A stretch of 49,948 bases of DNA, from assembly GCF_017377735.1 (NCBI RefSeq), contig NZ_JAFVMH010000014.1, positions 1 to 49,948 on the forward strand. Reading direction: 5' to 3'. Below, one piece after another: positions 17,777-27,900 of the stretch (positions are counted from its first letter, which is position 1; the number at the start of each line of letters is the position of its first letter). The notes under the pieces were generated by a model, which did not search any database, was not told where the DNA came from, and was given only the letters and a program-made list of their open reading frames with translations. Origin of the DNA: Acetobacter garciniae (lineage in GTDB: Bacteria; Pseudomonadota; Alphaproteobacteria; Acetobacterales; Acetobacteraceae). The position numbers and the translations under genes are program-made.

Positions 17777-19565
17777 AGTCCTGTTGAGCTTCCGTCCCCA
17801 GCCCGTCCAGCAGGGGGCGCAGGGTCTGCGGGTCGGGCCGCCAGCGCCGGATGGAACTCCGATAGATCGGCCGCCGGACCTGTTCCAGGCTGGATGTTCT
17901 GACCGGGCGCCTCGATTTGTCGAAATGCAGGCAGGCATCGTTCCAGGGCAGGCCGCAATAGGCGATGATCCGCCGCGCACTGGCCTCCAGATCCTCCACC
18001 ACATCCTCGTAACGCACTTCCAGCATGGTACCTTCGGGCAGGACGACGCGCCAATGTGCCATCATCTTCTGGTAATGGCGATAGCGGCGGCCCAGTTCCC
18101 CCAGGTCGAAGGTGAAGTCCAGGTCGTCGAACGGAATGGAAAAACACGACAAACACGTCTCGACCGGGTCGCGGAAGGTGTGGATGATCCGGGCCCGGGG
18201 CCATAACTGGTGGATCAGCCCGATGAAAAAATAATTCTCCAACGTCTTGTTGGTAATACGGCTGGGCGCATTGTCCCCCTGCCAGCCGATCACGCGGGCG
18301 TTCAGGCGCTGGAGATAATCCTCCGCCACATGACGGCGTTCCTCCTCGCTCAGACAGGCCAGGGGGGCCAGTGTTTTCCATGCCGGGAAACGCGCCGCCC
18401 CGTCGCGAAAAGCATGCGACAGGTCTGCGATTTCTCCCGCCCCGTAAACATCGGGGTGGCTGGACAGGATCTGTTCGACCAGAGTGGAGCCCGAACGCGG
18501 CATGCCGACGATAAACACCGGACATTCGGAAGAATGGCCGCTGCGCGCTATGTTTTCGATTGCCTGGGCGGAAAACAGGTCGCGCACACGCTCCATGGTC
18601 TTGAACATCCGGTTCTCGTCATAGTCGATGCTCCTGCGCCGCAGGGCATTGCCTTTGAGAAGATGCCTGAACCCTTCTTCGTTCTCCCCGATATCGGCCA
18701 GGGCCTTGCCCAGGGCGAAATGCAGGTCGATCTGTTCGGGTTCGGTCAGGGAGTCGGCCTTTTCCGCCAGGGCGCGCAGGGCCAGCAAGGCCGGATCGTC
18801 GGCAGCAAGCCTGCTGATGCGGATCAGCCCCGCATAGGAATCCAGCCGGTCCGGGGCAAGGGCGATCGCCCTGCGAAACGCCTGCCGTGCGGCCTCGATC
18901 TCCCCTGTCTCGCGCAGGAGCCGGGCCAGGGCGGCATGGGTGGCGGCGTCATCCGGCCGCAGGGTGCGGGCCTGTTGCAGATGGGCGAGGGCCTGGGGGT
19001 AATGGCCCTGATCGCGCAACAATTCGCCAATTTTGATATGGGCGGCATGACTGGCCGGATCACGCGCGAGCACTGCGCGAAAGCTCGCCACGGCTTCGTC
19101 CACACGGTCCATCTCACCCAGCACGATGCCCAGATTCAGCCCCGCCGGGATATAATCGGGCGCGGTGGCCACAGCGGCACGGAAGCGGGCCAGGGCTTCC
19201 TCCCGCTGGCCGATGGCGTAAAGGGCCTTGCCAAGCGCGTTGAGTGCTTCGACATCCCCGGCATCACGCTCCAGCGTGGCACTATGGCGGGTCATGGCTT
19301 CCAGATGCCTGTCGAGTGCGAGTATGGCCCGAAACTGCGCCAAAGACCCCGCGCGATCGCCCGTTTTTTCCAGCGCGCTGGCCAGGTTCACATGGGCTGG
19401 CCGGAAATCGGGCCGCAGGGCCAATGCCTTGCGGAAGGCGATAACAGCCTGCCCGGCATGACCCACGCGCAGCAATGCCAGGCCAAAGCTATTGAGCACC
19501 TCCGCATTCTCGGGCACGGGTGGGGGCGGGGGGAACGAGGTCGCGGCTTGATCCAAACTCTCCAC
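17775..19565 (-). CDS. TPR-repeat sulfotransferase family protein
   Basis: A 596-residue protein with two parts. Residues about 15-300 are tetratricopeptide repeats (for example ALGKALYAIGQREEALARFRAAVATAP). Residues about 345-596 are a sulfotransferase domain with the PAPS 5'-phosphosulfate loop FIVGMPRSGSTLVEQILSSHP near 350-370 and a 3'-phosphate-site region near HTFRDPVETCLSCF. Such proteins transfer sulfate from PAPS to an acceptor (protein tyrosine, glycan or lipid); the acceptor is unknown here. No signal peptide is visible, so it probably acts in the cytoplasm. The stop codon lies inside repeat copy C. No PAPS-synthesis gene is nearby. Confidence 0.87.
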   Translation of the reverse strand: MESLDQAATSFPPPPPVPENAEVLNSFGLALLRVGHAGQAVIAFRKALALRPDFRPAHVNLASALEKTGDRAGSLAQFRAILALDRHLEAMTRHSATLERDAGDVEALNALGKALYAIGQREEALARFRAAVATAPDYIPAGLNLGIVLGEMDRVDEAVASFRAVLARDPASHAAHIKIGELLRDQGHYPQALAHLQQARTLRPDDAATHAALARLLRETGEIEAARQAFRRAIALAPDRLDSYAGLIRISRLAADDPALLALRALAEKADSLTEPEQIDLHFALGKALADIGENEEGFRHLLKGNALRRRSIDYDENRMFKTMERVRDLFSAQAIENIARSGHSSECPVFIVGMPRSGSTLVEQILSSHPDVYGAGEIADLSHAFRDGAARFPAWKTLAPLACLSEEERRHVAEDYLQRLNARVIGWQGDNAPSRITNKTLENYFFIGLIHQLWPRARIIHTFRDPVETCLSCFSIPFDDLDFTFDLGELGRRYRHYQKMMAHWRVVLPEGTMLEVRYEDVVEDLEASARRIIAYCGLPWNDACLHFDKSRRPVRTSSLEQVRRPIYRSSIRRWRPDPQTLRPLLDGLGTEAQQD

Positions 19566-19693
19566 TCTCCCTGCCCAATGCCGCGATGCTGCGCCCAGCC
19601 AAAATAGGATGCACGGGGCGATAAGACAATCTTCATCCCCGCTTCACGCCTGCCTTCGATCCACATCAAAACAACATGTTGATAAATAAAGAT

Positions 19694-19772
19694 AAAAGTT
19701 TTTGGTGAAGCTTTTTTCAAAAAGCTTCAGAAACCGTCACCTTTTAAAAAAAGCGACACCCCAAAAACTTTT
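19694..19772. repeat. Intergenic double-hairpin element, copy D (inverted, divergent region)
   Basis: Same element in the opposite orientation: the GAAGC...GCTTC hairpin comes first, then the GTCACC...GCGAC hairpin, between outer arms AAAAGTTTTTGG and CCAAAAACTTTT, which pair perfectly. Unlike the other copies it lies upstream of both flanking genes, so it cannot be a simple terminator for either of them. It occupies much of the 330-base gap between the sulfotransferase and pirin starts. Confidence 0.82.
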
Positions 19773-19893
19773 GTAGGGCGGCCCGATCTTTCGTGGCTAG
19801 AATTTTGAAATGCACGCGGGGCCAGGGCGTTACACGAAACTGCCACCGGCGCCATTACGGAGCGGGTGCCCGATACTGGATAAGGAACAGCAC

Positions 19894-20784
19894 ATGATCG
19901 AGATGATGATCGAACAGCGCCGCCGCAGCCTGGGCGGGGGGCTGGAAGTGGGGCGCGTGCTGCCTTTCGCGCGGCGGCGCATGGTGGGGCCGTTCATTTT
20001 CTTCGACCATATGGGCCCGCTCGACCTGGCGGCCGGCGTGGATCGCAGCGTGGATGTGCGCCCCCACCCGCATATCGGCCTGTCTACCGTGACCTATCTT
20101 TTCAGCGGCGAGGTCATGCACCGCGACAGCCTGGGCAGCCAGCAGGCGATCCGCCCGCAGGAAGTCAACTGGATGACGGCGGGTCGGGGCATTACGCATA
20201 GTGAACGCTTCGAAAAAGCGCGCGCCATGGGCGATCACCTGCACGGTATCCAGGCCTGGGTCGCCCTGCCACAGGGGGATGAGGAAACCGCCCCCTCTTT
20301 CTCGCACCATGAAGGGGAGAATCTGCCCCAGTGGGATGCAGGCGGCGTGCGCGGGCAGGTCATTGCCGGCGCGGCCTACGGGCTGACAGCGGCAGCCCGC
20401 ATCCATTCGCCGCTGTTTTACGTCCATCTGGAACTGGATGCGGGGGCCCGGGCGGAAATTCCCACGAACCACCGCGAACGCGCGCTCTATATCGCCCAGG
20501 GCGCGATCGAGATCGAAGGGGAACAGTACACGGCTGGGCGCATGCTGGTGCTGGGGCCTGATGTGTCGTGCTTTTTGGCGCTGGAACCCACCACCGCCAT
20601 GGTGCTGGGGGGTGAGCCGGTGGGGGAGCGCTTTCTGTTCTGGAACTTCGTCAGTTCATCGAAAGAGCGGCTGGCCGAAGCGGCGGCGGACTGGCAGGCC
20701 GGGCGCATGAAACTGCCCGATGCAGACCATGACGAGTTCATTCCCCTGCCCTCGGCCGACACCGCCCCGCCCCCGATGTCGTAG
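19894..20784 (+). CDS. Pirin family protein
   Basis: Double-cupin iron protein of the pirin family, 296 residues. The N-terminal cupin holds the metal motif: VRPHPHIGLSTVTYLFSGEVMHRDSLG near 52-78 and the later Glu/His of GRGITHSERFE near 105, with HGIQAWVALP following. Bacterial pirins are known as quercetin 2,3-dioxygenases in vitro or as regulators of pyruvate metabolism; which applies here cannot be told. I use the ATG at 19894 (MIEMMIEQRRR) after AAGGAACAGCAC; the open frame from 19810 adds 28 unrelated residues. Flanked on both sides by intergenic repeat copies. Confidence 0.88.
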   Translation: MIEMMIEQRRRSLGGGLEVGRVLPFARRRMVGPFIFFDHMGPLDLAAGVDRSVDVRPHPHIGLSTVTYLFSGEVMHRDSLGSQQAIRPQEVNWMTAGRGITHSERFEKARAMGDHLHGIQAWVALPQGDEETAPSFSHHEGENLPQWDAGGVRGQVIAGAAYGLTAAARIHSPLFYVHLELDAGARAEIPTNHRERALYIAQGAIEIEGEQYTAGRMLVLGPDVSCFLALEPTTAMVLGGEPVGERFLFWNFVSSSKERLAEAAADWQAGRMKLPDADHDEFIPLPSADTAPPPMS

Positions 20785-20830
20785 CGGGCCCGGCAGGGCC
20801 CGGTTCAAAACAACCCCCTGATAAAAGAGA

Positions 20831-20912
20831 TAAAGGTTTCTGGGTGTCGCCTTTTTTAAAAAAGGCGACGTTCTTTGAATTTTTTTGAAAAAATTTTCAC
20901 CAAAAACTTTTA
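20831..20912. repeat. Intergenic double-hairpin element, copy E
   Basis: Between the convergent pirin and TonB receptor genes. Outer arms AAAGGTTTCTGG and CCAAAAACTTTT; first hairpin GTCGCC...GGCGAC perfect. The second hairpin has decayed to GAATT...TTTTC with T/A runs kept. It can still act as a two-way terminator. Confidence 0.8.
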
Positions 20913-20955
20913 TCAATTTACGAACGACTTCGCAGGGGGCTTTTGAAATACTCTC

Positions 20956-23313
20956 TTAATAGCTGAAGTTTATAAAACCGCCGATCGTGCGGCGTGCATC
21001 GGGCGATGTGTAATGCAGGTAGCCGGCGGTCCCGTAAAGCTGGTACCCGGTCGAAAAATACTGGTTGAACATGTTCCGCACATACAACCCGACCTGGAGC
21101 CGCTTGTTCAGGGGCAAAAGACTGACACGCAGGTTTACCAGGCTGTAAGCGGGTACTTTCGAATATTCGGGCTGGCCCGTGACAGTCCATACCGTGCCAC
21201 GATAGGCGTAATCGAGATGGGCCTGCATGCCCAGCTTCGGCGTCAGGTCGTGGTGATAGTCGATAAACGCATTGGCAGACCACACGGGCGCATTGGTCAG
21301 GCGGGTATTGGTATAGCTGACCGTGGGCTTGGGCTGGTAATCCGTAAAATGTGCGTCTGTGAAAGATACCGAACCAGAAAGGGTCAGATCGGGAATGGGC
21401 TTGTATGCGACATTGCCTTCCACGCCCTGGCTCACCAGCCCGCCGGCATTCCCGATAGCGCTGGTCAGGATAGTGGTGCCGTTCCCCGCCGGCACGGGTG
21501 TCAGCACCGTGGCCTGGAAGTTCGTGAAATCTTCGCGGAATACGTCCATGTTCACACGCAGTTTATGGTGCATCCACTCCGACTTCATGCCCACTTCGTA
21601 AGACTTCACGGTCTCTTTGTGGTACGGGTCGTAGACGTTGCCCACAAAGGCGATACCGGCAGGCTTGTAGCCGGTCGAGAACGTGAAATAGGCCATGACA
21701 TTGGGGTTGAAATGATATTCCGGCGAAATACGGCCGGAGAAATTCTGCCCGCTGACCTGGCCCCAGGAATAGACAGGCGCATCATGCGTGGGGATCAGGG
21801 TGGGATTGTACCCCGTAATGGCCTGGACGTTCGAATTGATGAAGCTCAGCCCCTGCGAGTTCTTGTCATGTGTGTAACGGCCACTGATCGCTATATCGAA
21901 ATGGCGCGAAATATTGAACTTCAACTGCCCGAAAGCCGCCAGGGATTCATTGCGTGACTGGAAAAGGGATGTATTGCCGCTCTGCCCGGTCGCCCCTTCG
22001 TTATTGTAAAGGGTCTGGGCCGGCTGGCCGTCGACATAAAGCGGCGCACCCGCAGTGCCCCACTGATACTGGGTCTGGCGGGCATCCAGCCGGTTGAAGA
22101 AGCCACCGGCCAGCCATTCGACGAACTTCCCCTTGGGGGAAGAAAAGCGGATTTCGTCGCTGAACTTCTGCGTGCTCAACTGACCGTAATTGTAGGGATA
22201 ATAGGCATAGACATCCAGCGGCACCAGATCGACCGGCGTGTTGTTGTCATAGGTCGAACCGCGCCACGCGCTGATAAAGTTCAGGTCGTTCTCACCCAGT
22301 TTGGCATGAATTTTCAAAGCCGCGCCATATTCCTGCGAAACAATGCTGCCGTACATCGGGTCTGCCGTGTCGGCATTTTTTGCGTTGGGGTAAATGCCCA
22401 GCGAATTCAGTTCGGACGTAACGGCTGCGGTCTGGCCGCCCACCGGGGTGCGGACACTGCTGTCCCAGTGATGGGCGTAATCCCCCTGCAAGGTGATATC
22501 CAGGTTATCTGTCGGTTCGACGTAAAACTTGCCGCGCACACCGTATTCGTTGGTGGAACCGACCAGCTTGTTCAATATGACATTGCGGCCAAACCCGTCC
22601 TGCGCGTTATCGAACGCGGAAAGACGGAACGCCGCCTTGTCTCCAAGCGGCACGTTGACTGTGGCATTGAGAATGCGCTCGTTATGTTCGCCATAGCTGG
22701 CACTGCCGCGCGCGGTCAGCTTGTTCAACTCCGGCTTGCCGGTCGTGACAGAAATTACACCGGAGGTGGAGTTCATGCCAAACAACGTGCCCTGCGGGCC
22801 CATCATGATATCAACATTGTTGATATCCATCATGCCGATCATGCCGTTGGCGCGCTGGGCGTCCATCACAACGTCATCGACCACCACACTGACAGATTTG
22901 GCGTTCGAGAAGTCGAAGGACTCGCTCCCCACGCCACGGATCTGGAAGGCAGCACCCTGCGTGGGGTCATACTGCACGCCGGGTGCCAGGTATTGCAGGT
23001 CCGTCAGGGCCGTATAGCCGGCATTGGCAAGTGTCTTGCCATCGATATGCTGAATGGAGATCGGTACGTTCTGGCTGTTTTCAGACCGGCGCTGCGCAGT
23101 CACGACAACGGATTCAAGCCCGGAATGGTCCGCATGCCGGCTTTCGAGCGCTTTTGTATCGGCCTTGCTGGCATGGAGGACTTTGGTTTTTTTCGCACTC
23201 TTCTTGTTCTGTGCGGCCTGCTCCGCCGGGATTTCGCCGCCTGTCTGGGCCCATGCACCATAAGGCAGAGCGATGCCACAGCATAAAAAAAGTTTAAAAA
23301 CCGTGTTCTTCAT
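20956..23313 (-). CDS. TonB-dependent receptor
   Basis: Outer-membrane TonB-dependent transporter, 785 residues. ATG at 23313 has GGAAAG eight bases upstream; a frame to 23334 adds seven residues. Signal peptide about 1-22 (MKNTVFKLFLCCGIALPYGAWA), then a Lys-rich linker. A TonB-box-like VVTAQRR is followed by the plug (QNVPISIQHIDGKTLANAGY, QIRGVGSES, GPQGTLFGMNSTSGVISV) and the barrel, which ends in a terminal FSY. The plug pattern is that of the sphingomonad-type receptors whose substrates range from siderophores to aromatics and glycans. Ligand unknown. It is a different subfamily from the other two receptors. It diverges from a secreted phospholipase gene, which may point to a shared nutrient. 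Confidence 0.9.
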   Translation of the reverse strand: MKNTVFKLFLCCGIALPYGAWAQTGGEIPAEQAAQNKKSAKKTKVLHASKADTKALESRHADHSGLESVVVTAQRRSENSQNVPISIQHIDGKTLANAGYTALTDLQYLAPGVQYDPTQGAAFQIRGVGSESFDFSNAKSVSVVVDDVVMDAQRANGMIGMMDINNVDIMMGPQGTLFGMNSTSGVISVTTGKPELNKLTARGSASYGEHNERILNATVNVPLGDKAAFRLSAFDNAQDGFGRNVILNKLVGSTNEYGVRGKFYVEPTDNLDITLQGDYAHHWDSSVRTPVGGQTAAVTSELNSLGIYPNAKNADTADPMYGSIVSQEYGAALKIHAKLGENDLNFISAWRGSTYDNNTPVDLVPLDVYAYYPYNYGQLSTQKFSDEIRFSSPKGKFVEWLAGGFFNRLDARQTQYQWGTAGAPLYVDGQPAQTLYNNEGATGQSGNTSLFQSRNESLAAFGQLKFNISRHFDIAISGRYTHDKNSQGLSFINSNVQAITGYNPTLIPTHDAPVYSWGQVSGQNFSGRISPEYHFNPNVMAYFTFSTGYKPAGIAFVGNVYDPYHKETVKSYEVGMKSEWMHHKLRVNMDVFREDFTNFQATVLTPVPAGNGTTILTSAIGNAGGLVSQGVEGNVAYKPIPDLTLSGSVSFTDAHFTDYQPKPTVSYTNTRLTNAPVWSANAFIDYHHDLTPKLGMQAHLDYAYRGTVWTVTGQPEYSKVPAYSLVNLRVSLLPLNKRLQVGLYVRNMFNQYFSTGYQLYGTAGYLHYTSPDARRTIGGFINFSY

Positions 23314-23452
23314 CAGATAAACTTTCCAACCCATATGTGGCGTTCACCTGCACCTGACAGCACTGTTGCGAACAGACACGGTCCCGCTGGCAGGCACGGC
23401 AAGATGGGGATGGAGCTACACAAGAACGTTATAAATAAAAAGAGGATTCCGT

Positions 23453-23476
23453 TTGCGTAATATAAATTTAACGCAA
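23453..23476. promoter_or_regulatory. Inverted repeat upstream of the TonB receptor
   Basis: TTGCGT and ACGCAA flank 12 A/T-rich bases, 140 bases upstream of the receptor start, in an A/T-rich divergent region (23314-23731) that otherwise holds no gene. The dyad could be a regulator site. No other copy was noticed in the window. Confidence 0.3.
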
Positions 23477-23731
23477 CCCTATACTCTATTCGGAAAACGC
23501 CACCATGTAATAAACAGGGCAAGAGCCGTTTATTGCTTTAGGTCGGGCTTTTTGTAAAGCCTTTATATATTAACGTTTGATGTCTCAATCAGGGCGCGGG
23601 CATTCGGTCGGGCGTCCGTGACAAAAATATGAAAATGCCATTCATTTATTCCATTTTTGGCAATTTATTTTTATCTCTTTCCCCGCATTGCGTGCTTGGC
23701 TTCTTTTTCCACCGTCCAGTCGGATACCGTC

Positions 23732-24904
23732 ATGAAAACAGTTTTCTGTGCCCTGCCTGCCTTGGGTATGGTGCTTGCACTCTGCGCACCCCATACAGGT
23801 TTTGCAGCCGATGAGCCGGTCAAAATGAACCAGATCCAGGTGATCGGCACGCATAACAGTTACCGTCGCAGCATTGCCCCGAGCACGCTGGCCTGGCTTG
23901 AAAGCCAGTCTCCCCAGATGGCCCAGGCACTGGATTACAGGCACGGCCCCCTTCCTGCCCAGCTCGATGGCGGCATGCGCCAGCTTGAAATCGATATTTA
24001 CGCCGACAGCACCGGCAGGCATTACGCCAACCCCCGTGGCGCGGAATGGCAGAAAAAGGCGGGGCTGACCCCCGATAAAGACCAGAGCGACGTGACAGAT
24101 ACGCAGGGCACGGATTTCAAGGTCATGCATATTGTCGACATCGACCAGCGCTCCAGTTGTGAACCGTTGCGCAACTGCCTGGCCATTATCAAGACATGGT
24201 CGGATGCCCACCCCAACCACCTGCCGCTTTATATAGATATCGAAACCAAGCAGGATGTTCCGCTCAAGAACGGTGCGTTCACCAAGCCGGAGCAGTTCAC
24301 CCCCGCGACCTATGACAGGCTGGATGCGGAACTGCTGTCCGTGTTCGGGCGTGAGCGCATTTTGACCCCTGACGATGTACGCGGCCCCTACAAGACCCTG
24401 AACGAAGCCATCCGTACACGCGGCTGGCCGACCTTGGCATATGGCCGTGGCAAGGTGGTGTTCACGTTTGACCGCCCGCATGACACGGCCCGCTACCTGG
24501 TCGGCCACCCTGCCCTGCGCGGCCGCGTCGTGTTCACCAACGGACGGCCCGGAGACCCCGACGCGGCCTATACGGAAGCCAATGAAGGCTTTGTGGGGCA
24601 GGCCGGCAACGGCAGTGCGGAAGTCGATAACGCGACCGCCCTGCAACAGATTCAGGACCTGGTGGAAAAGGGTTATCTGGTCAGGACCCGTTCCGATGCC
24701 AATACGGTGGAGGCCCGACAGAACGACACGACCCGCCGGGATGTGGCGTTCCAGTCCGGTGCGCAGATCATCAGCACGGATTACCCGTCTTTCGAGCCGG
24801 CACCGTGGCACAATTTCACCGTATCCTTCCCCGGTGGGGCCATTGCGCGCTGCAACCCCGTGAACGCGCCAGCCAGTTGTTCCACTGCGGATATTTCAGA
24901 ATAA
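23732..24904 (+). CDS. Secreted phosphatidylinositol-specific phospholipase C (PI-PLC, Ca2+-type)
   Basis: Exported phosphodiesterase of the PI-PLC C1-like family, 390 residues; the first 25 residues are a signal peptide ending in GFAA. Catalytic His41 lies in VIGTHNSYRR, and the second His at 133 in KVMHIVDID. Glu86 and Asp88 (LEIDIY) are in the position of the calcium ligands in Ca2+-dependent bacterial and fungal relatives. Such enzymes release inositol phosphates from phosphatidylinositol, a lipid mainly of eukaryotes, so the likely target is yeast or plant membrane material. I chose the ATG at 23732 because it starts the signal peptide. It diverges from a TonB receptor and converges on ndvB. 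Confidence 0.83.
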   Translation: MKTVFCALPALGMVLALCAPHTGFAADEPVKMNQIQVIGTHNSYRRSIAPSTLAWLESQSPQMAQALDYRHGPLPAQLDGGMRQLEIDIYADSTGRHYANPRGAEWQKKAGLTPDKDQSDVTDTQGTDFKVMHIVDIDQRSSCEPLRNCLAIIKTWSDAHPNHLPLYIDIETKQDVPLKNGAFTKPEQFTPATYDRLDAELLSVFGRERILTPDDVRGPYKTLNEAIRTRGWPTLAYGRGKVVFTFDRPHDTARYLVGHPALRGRVVFTNGRPGDPDAAYTEANEGFVGQAGNGSAEVDNATALQQIQDLVEKGYLVRTRSDANTVEARQNDTTRRDVAFQSGAQIISTDYPSFEPAPWHNFTVSFPGGAIARCNPVNAPASCSTADISE

Positions 24905-24956
24905 CACCCGATCTGTTCGATTTTCACCCCGAACCAGGACCGGTTGGCATGCGGGC

Positions 24957-27900
24957 CTAACCCGTGAACGCGCCCGACCCCAGGGTGACATCTATGGTGT
25001 GGGTGGCCCCGTCATCCACCATCTCGGGCGCGGAATAGGCTTGCAGCGCCTTGCCGTCCATCAGCACATGGCCCACGCCACGGCTGACATGCTCGGGGTT
25101 GCTCACGCGCACGACATAGGTGGCGCTGCGCCAGCGCAACGTTACCTCGAAACCCGGCCAGTCCCGCGGGATGCACGGGTTGATCAGCAGCCGCGTGCCC
25201 TGGATGCGAATACCCAGCAGCGTCTCCACCCCCACACGCTGCATCCACCCGGCCGAACCCGTATACCACGACCAGCCCCCCCGCCCGACATGGGGCGGGC
25301 AGGAATAGATATCGGCGGCGACCACATAGGGTTCCAGCCGGTAGCGCGCGGCATCCTGAAGGGTTGCGGCGTGGTTGATGGGGTTGAGGGTGCGAAACAG
25401 CGCATGGGCCTTTTCGCCATCGCCCAGGGCCGCGGTGGCCATGACGGTCCATAGGGCGGCATGGGTGTACTGCCCGCCATTTTCGCGAATACCGGGCGGA
25501 TAACCCCGGATATAGCCCGGATCGGGCTCCATGGTGTTGAAAGGTGGCGTCAGCACAAGGACAAGCCCGTCGGCCTCGCGCACCAGCCGCGCCATGACCG
25601 AACGCATGGCGTGTTCCGCCCGCTCCATGGGGGCCACACCCGACAGCACCGCCCAGGACTGGGAAATGGCGTCGATCTGGCATTCCGCCGCCAGATGCGT
25701 GCCCAGGGGCGTGCCGTCGTCAAAATAGGCGCGCAGGTACCAATCCCCGTCCCATGTGCGTTCAAGGGCCACGGCCAGGGCCTGGGCATGGTCCTGCCAT
25801 GCCTGCACGCGGGCATGCTCGCCCCGGGCGCGGGCGATCGGAATAAAGGCGGTCAGTGCGGCGTGCAGGAACCAGCCCAGCCACACGCTTTCACCCCGGC
25901 CCTGTTCGCCCACGCGGTTCATGCCGTCGTTCCAGTCCCCCGTGCCCATGAACGGCAGGCCGTGCGCCCCCACCGCCAGGCTGCGGTCCAGTGCGCGGGC
26001 ACAATGCTCGAACAAAGACCCGCTTTCGGCCGAGACGGCAGGCACCATGAAACGGTCATGCTCGGTCATGGGCAGCGGCGGCGCCTGCAGGAAGGCAAGG
26101 GGTTCGTCCAGCACGCCGCCATCGCCCGTGGTGTTCACGTAATGCGCCACCGTATAGGCAAGCCACGCGCAGTCATCGGAAATATGGGTACGCACGCCAG
26201 CCCCTGTCTGGGGCAGCCACCAGTGCTGCACATCCCCTTCCACGAACTGGCGGGAGGCCGCGCGCAGCAGATGCGCGCGCACAAGGTCCGGGCGCGAACT
26301 GACCAGGGCCATGCCGTCCTGCAACTGGTCGCGGAACCCATAGGCGCCGCTGGCCTGGTAAAAGCCCGCGCGCGCCAGCACGCGGCTGGCCAGGGTCTGG
26401 TACAGCAGCCAGCCATTGAGCATGATATCCATGGCGCGATCGGGCGTGCGCACCTGCACCGAACCGGTCACCGTATCCCACTGACGCCTGACAGTATCCA
26501 GCACCTCGTCCAGGTCGGCAGCGCGGTAGCGTGCGACCAGGCGGCGGGCGTCTTCCTCGTTCTCGCCTTCGCCCAGCAGGAACACGACCTCCATCGTGCC
26601 GCCGGGGGGCAGGATCACGACCGTCTGCACCACGCCGCAGGGGTCCAGCCCCGAACCGGTACGACCCTGCACACCGTTGGTGCGAACAAAGGCCGCGGGA
26701 TGGTCCAGCGTGCCGTTACGCCCGATAAACCCCGTACGATCGCCCGAACTCGCGCTCACGAACCCGCCGATATCGGCAAAGGCCACGCGGCTGTCGTAAT
26801 GGGTGTTCCAGCGGTTGCGGGCGAACAAGGTGCCGCTGTCCTCGTCCAGTTCGGTGCGGATGAAGGGGGCCGCCGTGCTGCGCGCCGCCCCCAGCACCCA
26901 TTCCACATACGCTGTGACCGACAGGGTGCGCGGCTGGTCCGACAGGTTATGCAACTGAAGCCGCGTGATCTTGATGGGGTCGGCCACGGGCACGTATTGC
27001 AGCACCCGGCTGGACACGCCATGCGCCACCCGTTCCAGCCAGGTGTAGCCCCGCCCGTGGCAGGCGACATAGGTGGCAGCCCTGTCGCGCCGTACGGCAG
27101 CGGTGGGGCACCACAGAACGCCGGTATGTTCGTCGCGCAGGTAGATGACCTCCCCCGCGCGGTTGCTGACGGGGTCGTTCGACCAGGGGGTGATCTGGTG
27201 TTCGCGGCTGTTGCCCGACCATGTATAGCCGCACCCTTCGGCCGAAACCTGAAAGCCGAAGCGTTCATTGGCAATGACATTGATCCACGGTGCCGGGGTT
27301 TTCTGGCCCGGCCCCAGGACAATCCGGTATTCCTGCCCATCCTGCGCAAAACCGCCATGGCCGTTGAAAAATTCCAGTTCGGGCAGGGCGGGGGCGGAAA
27401 AACCCTCCGCCGTGGGGCGGGGAGCAGCCCGGGGAGGCAGCACGCGCCGGGGCAGCGGCCCTTCCGCCTGGTCAAGCTGATCGGCCAGCGCGTGATCGGC
27501 CAGCAGCACCACGCGCGCCACGGACAAAATCAGGTCGTGCATGACCGGGCTCAGCAGATCGGTGCGCAGCACCCGCACCGAACCCGCATTGTTCCCGGCA
27601 CGGGGGACGGAATGCACAAGCTGGTCGAGCGAGGTCTGCAAATCCTGCAAATAGGAGGTGGGGTGTTCGTTCAGGATGACGAAATCCACCGCGAATTGCT
27701 TGAGGCGGAAATATTCATGCGCATGCAGCAACATGCGCACGATGTCGATATTGGCATTTTCCCTGATCCGCAGCACAAGAACGGGCAGGTCGCCCGAAAT
27801 GCCCTGTTCCCACAGCAGCGGCTGCGGCCCCGCGCCCTTGCCGATGGTGCTTGAACTCGCCCGCAGGGCGGGGCCTGCGTAAAGCAGGTGCCCGGCCAGG

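Noticed and set aside
25461..27854. 797-codon plus-strand frame inside ndvB
   Set aside because: Fully antisense to the GH94 part of ndvB, with low-complexity His/Gln/Gly/Arg composition and no recognisable motif.
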